DNA from: Pseudomonadota bacterium
GTDB taxonomy: Bacteria; Pseudomonadota; Alphaproteobacteria; Micropepsales; Micropepsaceae
Direction of reading: 5' to 3'
NCBI GenBank assembly: GCA_021817355.1
Contig: JAKAVI010000460.1
Coordinates: 1 to 9,722 of the forward strand
DNA: 9,722 bases
The translations under genes were made by a program, and so were the position numbers. The notes below the pieces were generated by a model, which worked only from the letters and a program-made list of their open reading frames with translations, searched no databases and had not been told where the DNA came from. Each line of letters opens with the position of its first letter. Positions within the stretch are counted from its first letter, which is position 1. Below, piece by piece: positions 1-6,714 of this stretch.

Positions 1-1332
<1,332 letters not shown>

Positions 1333-1651
1333 GGCTTTTCAGGTCCTGGTGGGAAGATCCCTGGAATTTCAGAAGTGATTGGAACATTCGTCGGGCCCGA
1401 TGCTGAAGACCAGAGATCCCGCCCGGCGCCAAGTGTCGCGCACTCTAGGCTGCTGTGTCAGGAATATCCAATGGATGATCTTGGCGAAAACCCGTTCAAC
1501 CGGATGAAGGTCAGCGATGGAGAGGACGCCTCTGAAGTGCAAACATTTCCTTCGATAGGTGCGGCACATATGGTCGGGCGCGATCGTATGTCCAGCCTAT
1601 GATGCCTCTTCTCAAAATTGCCCGTGCTGCCCCCAAGTCCAGAGCATAGGT
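1333..1651. other. Intergenic region between ligA and the secreted protein gene
   Basis: This 319-base stretch separates the convergent ligA and secreted-protein genes. Apart from the IS630-type remnant I see no supported gene. Short overlapping frames exist on both strands (for example 1375-1602 plus and 1458-1655 minus), but they lack a ribosome binding site and recognisable motifs. Near its right end the DNA becomes A+T-rich. The 10-mer TCAAAATTGC occurs at 1612-1621 and again at 1652-1661, the second copy overlapping the stop of the neighbouring gene. No hairpin with a T-run is evident after ligA. Confidence 0.6.
1369..1515 (-). pseudogene. IS630-type transposase remnant (C-terminal end only)
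   Basis: A minus-strand frame of 48 residues resembles the C-terminus of IS630-family DDE transposases. It opens with ADLHPVERVFAKI, matching the usual SPDLNPIE.AFAKLK block whose Glu is the third catalytic acid; the Glu codon is retained at 1495-1497. It continues with DTWRRAGSLV and ends IGPDECSNHF-stop, where intact members read about PDECxNYFxNAGY. The rest of the transposase, with both catalytic Asp residues, is absent. Just upstream, the usual FLPPYSP segment is unrecognisable, as though scrambled by a small indel. The frame could be opened further up to 1569, but that part has no resemblance. There is no ribosome binding site and no evident terminal inverted repeat. Family recognition is by eye from the motif series. 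It is a fossil, not an active element. Confidence 0.6.
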
Positions 1652-2044
1652 TCAAAATTGCTTATGCAGAATTTTGCAATTCATTATGTCATGATATGCA
1701 ACATGGGAGTTGTTGCGAAAGCTCAGTGTCAATGTCGACCGATCAAGTCGGTGTGAAACGCCGACGTCCTGGCCATTATACGTATCGTCCCAGACAATGT
1801 ACTGATCGTTGATTTTGGTGATCGGAAATATGGTTTTTTCCGCAAAATCACGCAGTTGTCCTTGCATATAAATGGACTCACCGGTGAGCGTGGCCGTCCG
1901 CCCGTCGAGATCGATCTGATACCGGTCCGTCTCCGAGCGCATTGGGTTTCCTGAACCACAACTAAGATTGATCACGTTGGCATGCGCCGGCATCATGGCA
2001 AAGCTGATCAGGGCGATACCAAATCCGATGACACTTTTTGGCAT
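1652..2044 (-). CDS. Small secreted protein of unknown function
   Basis: A 130-residue protein with a clear Sec signal peptide. Residues 1-22 comprise MPKS, a hydrophobic stretch (VIGFGIALISFAMM) and the signal peptidase I site AHA|NV, so the mature product of about 108 residues is probably periplasmic or secreted. I chose the ATG at 2044 because GGAGA (2051-2055) lies 6 bases upstream and the signal peptide starts exactly there; an upstream frame to 2125 adds residues that look non-coding. The mature part has two cysteines (Cys29 near the N-terminus, Cys123 near the C-terminus), which could form a disulfide. Its mainly polar, beta-rich pattern (YQIDLDGRTATLTGES, YIVWDDTY, LDRSTLTLSF) resembles small secreted hypothetical proteins common in alphaproteobacteria, but I do not recognise a named family. 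Its base composition is more A+T-rich than the neighbouring housekeeping genes, consistent with an accessory gene. Confidence 0.72.
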   Translation of the reverse strand: MPKSVIGFGIALISFAMMPAHANVINLSCGSGNPMRSETDRYQIDLDGRTATLTGESIYMQGQLRDFAEKTIFPITKINDQYIVWDDTYNGQDVGVSHRLDRSTLTLSFRNNSHVAYHDIMNCKILHKQF

Positions 2045-2050
2045 CTTATC

Positions 2051-2055
2051 TCTCC
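2051..2055 (-). promoter_or_regulatory. Ribosome binding site deciding the start of the secreted protein
   Basis: GGAGA on the minus strand, 6 bases before the ATG at 2044. It selects this start over the longer upstream frame and places the signal peptide at the N-terminus. Confidence 0.6.
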
Positions 2056-2106
2056 AAATTGCTGGGTAGTGCTGGAAAATGAAGGTTTGGTACCTCCATT
2101 TAGAGG

Positions 2107-2129
2107 CTACCGTAGCCATGGCCACGTAG
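2107..2129. repeat. Imperfect palindrome upstream of the secreted protein gene
   Basis: The plus strand has CTACCGTAGCCA followed directly by TGGCCACGTAG. The arms pair except for one bulged C and one A/C mismatch, around a central GCCATGGC. It lies about 65 bases upstream of the start at 2044. A second, shorter hairpin (GTACCTC against GAGGCTAC, one bulge) lies just to its left. An operator is possible but unproven. Confidence 0.35.
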
Positions 2130-2217
2130 ATTGATGGAAAATGCGATATCGATCAAGGGCGACGGCCTTGAGCTGCACGCCTGCCTCACCAGCCTCTTGG
2201 TTCATCCGCATCGCGTC

Positions 2218-2304
2218 TCAGCGTTTGAGCAAAGTGACGTGCTCCTGCCCTGAAAGGTCAAAAGCTCTGCGAGCGAGCACGGCGCTGTCCCATAAGGCTT
2301 TGCC
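2218..2304 (-). pseudogene. Possible decayed MarR-like regulator C-terminus (weak)
   Basis: A 28-codon open minus-strand stretch reads GKALWDSAVLARRAFDLSG followed by QEHVTLLKR-stop, bounded by an in-frame stop on the upstream side. The pattern looks like the C-terminal dimerisation helix of MarR-family regulators, which often read LTEAGxALWxxA...LSxxExxxLLxLLxRL. In the neighbouring frame directly upstream the DNA encodes GLTEA, which would join to GKALWD if a few bases had been lost. No start codon, ribosome binding site or DNA-binding helix is present. The resemblance is short and judged by eye, so it may be coincidence. Confidence 0.2.
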
Positions 2305-2366
2305 TCAGTCAAGCCACCGCAGCCGAGACAGAAGAATTTACACTCATGCGCGAGCGCAAAACGACG

Positions 2367-2738
2367 TCACTGGTGCCTGAAACCGGTAAGGAGATGTTCG
2401 GCGCAGTGCCAGTTGGTGGTATCTCCGACGGATTGGCACCACGTCCAACGCAGCTGCGGAAAGCTTGGAATATAATGATAGGTGAGTGAGCCGTTGCGCG
2501 CATCATAGGAGAGGCGCGGCACCTTGGGCAGAGCATGTAGATAGACGGGAACCAGTGCTTTCAGCTGCCCCGGATACTGGCCGGTGCGGGCGTGATAGTC
2601 CTGTACCGCGAACAGGATCTGGTTGGCATGCTGGCGCCACCTGATGCCATCGGGGTCCTGGTTGACCGGCCAGATTGCGCAGCCTGTCAGAAGCGGCAGA
2701 AGCCCGATACACACTGCCACGCCGCGTTTGGTCCCCAT
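2367..2738 (-). CDS. Putative outer-membrane lipoprotein with pseudopilin-like helix
   Basis: A 123-residue protein with a lipoprotein signal: basic N-terminus (MGTKRG), a hydrophobic segment, and lipobox LLTGC with the lipidated Cys20. Ala follows the Cys, which by the usual rule favours outer-membrane sorting. After it, residues about 36-67 (QHANQILFAVQDYHARTGQY, then PGQLKALVPVYL) resemble the region after the N-terminal helix in type II pseudopilin G-like proteins, where a long helix is followed by a TGxYP turn and a LxxLVPxYL strand. The true pilin methylation motif is absent, so it is not a pseudopilin itself. The C-terminal part has two Cys in a WCQSVGDTTNWHC loop. Two ATGs are adjacent (2741 and 2738). 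I prefer 2738 because GGGAG at 2745-2749 is then 6 bases away rather than 3. The esterase stop lies only 13 bases before this start, so the two are probably co-transcribed. Substrate and role are unknown. Confidence 0.75.
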   Translation of the reverse strand: MGTKRGVAVCIGLLPLLTGCAIWPVNQDPDGIRWRQHANQILFAVQDYHARTGQYPGQLKALVPVYLHALPKVPRLSYDARNGSLTYHYIPSFPQLRWTWCQSVGDTTNWHCAEHLLTGFRHQ

Positions 2739-2744
2739 CATCGT

Positions 2745-2749
2745 CTCCC
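2745..2749 (-). promoter_or_regulatory. Ribosome binding site of the lipoprotein gene
   Basis: GGGAG on the minus strand between the esterase stop and the lipoprotein start. It is 3 bases from the first ATG (2741) and 6 from the second (2738), which favours the second. Confidence 0.5.
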
Positions 2750-2751
2750 GT

Positions 2752-3762
2752 CTAGTTTGTCAGCGCTTTGGCCAGCAGTGGCAGGCTTTCGTCCATGCGG
2801 TAATCCACACTGGAGTGATCGTCGGCAAATTCCTGATAGGTATGGGCGACCCCCGCTGCGTTCAGCGCCCGGTGCATACGTCGGGCGCCATAAACCAAAT
2901 TGTACTGATCTTCACTGCCGCAATCGATGTAGAGCGCCTTGAGTGCCTTCAGGCCTGCGGCACGGGTTTTGACGAGCTCGAGCGGATCCCATCTGCTGAA
3001 ATTCGCCCAGCGGTCAGCGATCAGCTCACAGGTGTCGGTGCTCACCGGCAGGCGAATTCCCGCTGGCTCCTCGGGAGCCGGATCGTAGCTTGCACACATG
3101 GCGAGGGTCATGAGGTCGTGCAGGTCATTGTTGTTGAGCTTGGCTGCGGCATGAAAATCGTCGATCCAGGCCTTGATGTCGAAATTCTTTCTGGCGAGAG
3201 TGCGCAGCAGGCGCGGAAATTCGGGCAGATAACAAAGCTCAAAGGCCATGTCCCCGGAATGGCAGGCCGCCGCCGCCCAGAATTCCGGATAGAGCAGGGC
3301 ATGGGTGATGGCGCCATAGCCGCCGGAGCTTTTACCGAAAACCCCGCGCCGGCCAGAACCGCCACAGCCAAAGCAGGTCTCGACGAACGGCACGATCTCC
3401 GCACGCAGGACATCGGCCCAAGGGCCCATCACCGTGGAATTGATATACTGGTTGCCACCAAGCCGCGTGTAGCAGTCGGGAAAGGCTACAACGCTAGGAG
3501 GCATCGCCCCCGTTGCAATCAGCCGGTCAAGGCGTTCTGGTACGTTCTCGCCAAAATTCTTCCAGTTGGTGTGCGCGGGGCCTCCCGCCGTAAAACCGAC
3601 GAGATCAACCAGCAGGCCGAGCCCGCACCCGTCACTGCCATGGGGTAAGTAGACATCGATGTCCCTTTGGCTCTCGTCTTCGAGGAAATTCCCGTGCAGG
3701 CTGGGGCAATCAAGGCTGAGGCGATGGATCGTGCCTTTGGGGGCGGTCCTGTCCTTGCGCAT
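2752..3762 (-). CDS. Alpha/beta-hydrolase, esterase D-like (putative esterase)
   Basis: A 336-residue predicted serine hydrolase of the esterase/enterochelin-esterase type (the putative esterase family related to esterase D and Fes). The nucleophile elbow is FGKSSGGYG (GxSxG, Ser145), preceded by a family-typical stretch in which VVAFPDCYTRLGGNQYINS (about 91-109) would carry the oxyanion region. The acid is probably Asp285 (YIDCGSEDQYN) and the base His316 (FADDHSSVDYR), giving a Ser-Asp-His triad in the normal order. There is no signal peptide, so it is predicted to be cytoplasmic. The ATG at 3762 is chosen because AAGGAG (3771-3776) lies 8 bases upstream. A longer frame would begin with TTG at 3822, inside a strong hairpin, and adds unlikely residues. 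The adjacent lipoprotein gene starts 13 bases after this stop. The natural ester substrate cannot be read from the sequence. Confidence 0.85.
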   Translation of the reverse strand: MRKDRTAPKGTIHRLSLDCPSLHGNFLEDESQRDIDVYLPHGSDGCGLGLLVDLVGFTAGGPAHTNWKNFGENVPERLDRLIATGAMPPSVVAFPDCYTRLGGNQYINSTVMGPWADVLRAEIVPFVETCFGCGGSGRRGVFGKSSGGYGAITHALLYPEFWAAAACHSGDMAFELCYLPEFPRLLRTLARKNFDIKAWIDDFHAAAKLNNNDLHDLMTLAMCASYDPAPEEPAGIRLPVSTDTCELIADRWANFSRWDPLELVKTRAAGLKALKALYIDCGSEDQYNLVYGARRMHRALNAAGVAHTYQEFADDHSSVDYRMDESLPLLAKALTN

Positions 3763-3770
3763 GCTCCGCT

Positions 3771-3776
3771 CTCCTT
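3771..3776 (-). promoter_or_regulatory. Ribosome binding site deciding the esterase start
   Basis: AAGGAG on the minus strand, 8 bases before the ATG at 3762. It supports this start rather than the TTG at 3822. Confidence 0.65.
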
Positions 3777-3821
3777 GTCTGGTCTGAGGCAAGCGGCCTT
3801 GCCCGCGACATGTCGCCGTCA

Positions 3822-3865
3822 AGGATCTTCGGGGCTAGCCATCAAAAGGTGGCCCCGAAGATCCT
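3822..3865 (-). terminator. Strong hairpin, probable terminator of the uvrD-prmA-pepP unit
   Basis: Plus-strand arms AGGATCTTCGGGG (3822-3834) and CCCCGAAGATCCT (3853-3865) are perfectly complementary over 13 bp. The stem extends by one C-G pair and a wobble pair, and the top loop contains ATCAAAA. It begins 13 bases after the pepP stop, where a terminator would be expected. Only TT follows the stem on the minus strand, with no long T-run, so it could be a weak intrinsic terminator, an mRNA 3'-end stabiliser, or a small repeat family. Confidence 0.55.
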
Positions 3866-3877
3866 GTCCTGGTCGTC

Positions 3878-5698
3878 TCAGAGTGGTCGGGTTGCGTGGC
3901 TGAGCCAGCGTTGCGTGTCGGCATCGACAAGCTCAAAGAGGCTTTCACGTACCCTTGCGTGATAGGCATTGAGCCAGGCCTTCTCGTCGGCATTGAGAAG
4001 GCTCGTCTCGACCAGCTCCAGATCGATCGGAGCAAGGGTGATGGTCTCGAAGTCCATCACCTTGCGATCACCACCCAAATCCTTAGCCTCGCTGATGACC
4101 ACGAGATTCTCAATGCGGATACCGTAGGCACCGGCCTTGTAGAAGCCCGGTTCGTTGGAACAGATCATGCCCGGCTTGAGCACCTGGGTGATGGGCTTCT
4201 TCGAGATGCTGTGTGGGCCCTCATGTACCGAAAGATAGGAGCCCACCCCATGGCCGGTGCCATGATCATAGTCGCAGCCCGCATCCCAAAGGGGCCGGCG
4301 CGCTAGGGTATCGAGCTGCGCACCGGTGGTGCCTTCGGGAAAGCGTGCCGTGGCGAGGCTGATGTGGCCCTTCAAAACCCGCGTGAAGCGGTCCTTCATC
4401 TCGGCCGTTGGGGTGCCGATGATCATGGTGCGGGTGACATCGGTGGTGCCGTCAGGATATTGCCCGCCAGAATCGATGAGATAGATCTCCCCTGCGCGGA
4501 TGGGACGGTTACTGCTGCGGGTCACGCGATAATGTGGCAGTGCCGCGTGCTCGCCGGCCGCGGAGATCGAATCGAAGCTGAGATCGGTGAGCGCACCATT
4601 ATCGCGCCGATAGCCCTCGAGAATTTGCGCGGCTTCGATTTCGCTGAGCGTGCCCTTGGCCGCTTCACGCGCCATGAAGGCGAGAAACCGCGACAGCGCC
4701 GCGCCATCACGGATATGGGCCTTGCGGGCACCCTGGATTTCAACCGGATTCTTGCAGGCTTTGGGCAGCTGGCAGGGATCGGCGGCGCGGCGGAGGTGGG
4801 CGCCGGCCTTTTCCAGACGGTCAAAAATCGCCGCCGCTGTGTTGGCTGGATCGGCCAGCACGGTCTTGGCCGCAAGGCGGTCAAGCGCCGCGGTAAATGC
4901 CTGCGGTGCGTGCAGCCGCACGGTATTGCCCAGATGCTGATCAAGCTCGGCCGAGCGCTTGGCCGGATCGATGAACAGATCAGCCGATCCATCGGCATGT
5001 TGCAGGGCAAAGGCAAGCGAGAACGGGGTGTGGGGGACATCCGCACCACGGAGGTTGAAGAGCCAGGCGATGGAATCGCCAAGCGTGATGACGGCGCTGT
5101 CGATTCCCTTGGCCTTGAGCTCCTCGGCAATGCGCGTGCGCTTGGACTGGGCGCTTTCGCCAGCGAGATTGAGCGGGTGGGGTTTGGCCTTGGCGCTGGG
5201 TGGCGCCGGGCGATCCAGCCACACCGCATCGATGGGATTGTCGTCGGTGGCAATCAGAATGACGTCGGCCTTTTGCGCTGCTGCCTGCAGCCGCTCGCGT
5301 TCAGCCTGGGGATGCAGCCATGGATCATAGCCAAGGCGGGTTTTGGCGCGGACCTGGGTTTCGATGAAACCGGCGAGACCCTCGCTGACAAGCTCGCGTG
5401 GTTCGAACAGGCGGGTGTCGGTCTGCTGACGAACCTGCAGCGTATAGCGGCCATCGACAAAGACTGCCGCCCGCTCCTTGAGCACGAGCGCCGCGCCAGC
5501 TGAACCCGTAAAGGCGGTCAGCCACGCCAAGCGTTCGGCAGAGGGGGGCAGGTATTCGCCCTGGAATTCGTCGGCGTGGGGAACCACAAAGCCGTCAAGT
5601 CCGCGGCGGTTGAGCTCGAGGCGCAACGCGGCAAGGCGCGGCGCCACGGTTGCGGCATCGGACTGGTCTTCGAAACGCTGCAGGGATTGATTGTCCAT
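3878..5698 (-). CDS. pepP: Xaa-Pro aminopeptidase (aminopeptidase P, M24B), three-domain form
   Basis: A metallopeptidase that removes the N-terminal residue from peptides with proline second, acting in cytoplasmic peptide turnover. At 606 residues it is the long form like eukaryotic XPNPEP1, not the shorter E. coli PepP of about 440. Two creatinase-like N-terminal domains (about 15-150 and 185-310) precede the catalytic pita-bread domain (about 320-535). All five metal ligands are visible: Asp409 (LIDSGGQY), Asp420 (GTTDVTRT), His483 (DHGTGHGVG), Glu516 (SNEPGFY) and Glu530 (IRIENLV). The conserved accessory His389 (LPHYRV), His479 and His492 (VHEGP) are also there. These positions are offset by 6-7 from my recollection of human XPNPEP1, so the site looks intact. 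A C-terminal extension (about 540-606) ends WLSHATRPL, as in this subgroup. The ATG at 5698 has AGGA 7 bases upstream. It is the last gene of a probable uvrD-prmA-pepP operon, 96 bases after prmA and followed by a hairpin. No signal peptide is seen. Confidence 0.95.
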   Translation of the reverse strand: MDNQSLQRFEDQSDAATVAPRLAALRLELNRRGLDGFVVPHADEFQGEYLPPSAERLAWLTAFTGSAGAALVLKERAAVFVDGRYTLQVRQQTDTRLFEPRELVSEGLAGFIETQVRAKTRLGYDPWLHPQAERERLQAAAQKADVILIATDDNPIDAVWLDRPAPPSAKAKPHPLNLAGESAQSKRTRIAEELKAKGIDSAVITLGDSIAWLFNLRGADVPHTPFSLAFALQHADGSADLFIDPAKRSAELDQHLGNTVRLHAPQAFTAALDRLAAKTVLADPANTAAAIFDRLEKAGAHLRRAADPCQLPKACKNPVEIQGARKAHIRDGAALSRFLAFMAREAAKGTLSEIEAAQILEGYRRDNGALTDLSFDSISAAGEHAALPHYRVTRSSNRPIRAGEIYLIDSGGQYPDGTTDVTRTMIIGTPTAEMKDRFTRVLKGHISLATARFPEGTTGAQLDTLARRPLWDAGCDYDHGTGHGVGSYLSVHEGPHSISKKPITQVLKPGMICSNEPGFYKAGAYGIRIENLVVISEAKDLGGDRKVMDFETITLAPIDLELVETSLLNADEKAWLNAYHARVRESLFELVDADTQRWLSHATRPL

Positions 5699-5794
5699 CT
5701 GAAGGTCCTGAACGGGGTTGTCGTCAAGAGGGCAGCAGGCACGCCAGGTGCCGGTCGCGATGCTGCCGCTGACACAAGGGATTGCCCGAAGAGC

Positions 5795-6658
5795 CTAGCT
5801 CCGGGCGTTGCGCAGCACCAGCGCCGACCAGCTGCCGTCACGATAAATCTGCGTGAGCACGAGCCCCTGCGCACGGTAATAGCTCAAGACCAGATTTTCC
5901 TGCCAGCGCAACAGGCCGGACAGTACGACGATCGCCTTGGGCGCCATGGCCGCCGCGATCTGCGGCGCAAGACGGGTCAGGGGGTCGGCAAGGATGTTGG
6001 CGAGAATGAGATCGAAGGGCGCTTCCTCGCGCAGCTGAGGATGCAGCAGCCCGTCCGCACAGAGCGTGCGCAGCAAGGGTTCAACGCCATTGGCGCGGGC
6101 ATTGTCCCGGGCGATGGCGACCGACACAGGATCGATGTCGCTGGCTATCACCGGACGGCGCCAGAGTTTGGCCGCACCAATGCCCAAAAGGCCAGTACCG
6201 CAGCCCAGATCAAGGACGTTGTAGAAGGCGCGCTTGCGCGCCAGGTGACTGAGCGTGGCAAGACACAGGGCGGTGGTTTCATGATGACCGGTGCCAAAGG
6301 CCATGCCCGCTTCGATGCGGATGGGAATGACACCAAAGGGTACGGTTCCAGCATCATGGGCGCCAAAGACAAAGAAGCGGCCGGCGCGTACCGGCGGCAG
6401 GCCTTCCTGTGAGAGCTTGATCCAGTCGATATCCGCCAGCAGCTCAACCTCCAGCGGGTGGCCAATCAGCCGGGACAGCCAGGTGCCATCGGGTCGATCG
6501 CTATAAAGCGCCTCCACCACTGCAACGTCTAGGAAGGGATCCTCACTGACCAGGACCGCCTGGGGTCGAGGCGGCGCCAGTTCCAGGAGGGCGCAGACAT
6601 TGGCGCTTTCGGCTTTGCCAAGCTGAACCGAGGCCTTCCATAAAGGTGGGGTGATCAC
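5795..6658 (-). CDS. prmA: Ribosomal protein L11 methyltransferase PrmA
   Basis: PrmA trimethylates ribosomal protein L11 on several amino groups using S-adenosylmethionine in the cytoplasm. The 287-residue length is normal (E. coli about 293). The N-terminal substrate-recognition domain (about 1-95) is followed by the signature IEAGMAFGTGHHETTALCL (about 116-134). The Rossmann methyltransferase core has motif I VLDLGCGTGLLGIGAAKL (148-165), the acidic end of strand 2 in ASDIDPVSV (172-180), and motif IV DLILANILADPL (216-227), the NxxxxPL-type block. The C-terminus SGLLRWQENLVLSYY is also typical of the family. The start is GTG at 6658, with GGAG at 6668-6671 about 9 bases upstream. No other start codon gives a complete N-terminal domain. 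It sits 56 bases after uvrD and 96 before pepP, all on the same strand, so co-transcription is likely. Confidence 0.95.
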   Translation of the reverse strand: MITPPLWKASVQLGKAESANVCALLELAPPRPQAVLVSEDPFLDVAVVEALYSDRPDGTWLSRLIGHPLEVELLADIDWIKLSQEGLPPVRAGRFFVFGAHDAGTVPFGVIPIRIEAGMAFGTGHHETTALCLATLSHLARKRAFYNVLDLGCGTGLLGIGAAKLWRRPVIASDIDPVSVAIARDNARANGVEPLLRTLCADGLLHPQLREEAPFDLILANILADPLTRLAPQIAAAMAPKAIVVLSGLLRWQENLVLSYYRAQGLVLTQIYRDGSWSALVLRNARS

Positions 6659-6714
6659 GTGGCAGGGCTCCGAAGAAAACCGGGCGACAGCGGGCGATGG
6701 GATTGATGTTACCT

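Larger units (their letters stand above)
2045..2366. other. 322-base stretch without a supported gene
   Basis: This lies between the start of the secreted-protein gene and the stop of the lipoprotein gene, both on the minus strand, so it should hold the promoter of the former. I see two adjacent imperfect inverted repeats (about 2088-2109 and 2107-2129) and a broken minus-strand frame (about 2304-2218) discussed separately. A plus-strand frame at 2141-2380 is rich in Arg, Ser and Ala, has no motif, and looks spurious. I found no confident -35/-10 pair. Confidence 0.5.

Noticed and set aside
1375..1602. 75-codon plus-strand frame after ligA
   Set aside because: It overlaps the IS630-type remnant on the other strand and has no ribosome binding site or motif.
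2141..2380. 79-codon plus-strand frame in the gap
   Set aside because: Arg/Ser/Ala-rich, no ribosome binding site, no motif, and it runs into the lipoprotein gene on the other strand.
2623..3648. 341-codon plus-strand frame opposite the esterase
   Set aside because: Antisense shadow; the minus frame carries a complete hydrolase triad and a good ribosome binding site.
4364..5503. 379-codon plus-strand frame opposite pepP
   Set aside because: Antisense shadow of a gene with all metal ligands intact; the Gly/Arg/Ala/Leu-rich translation has no recognisable domain.
5576..6412. 278-codon plus-strand frame spanning pepP and prmA
   Set aside because: Antisense to two confidently identified genes and without any family signature.
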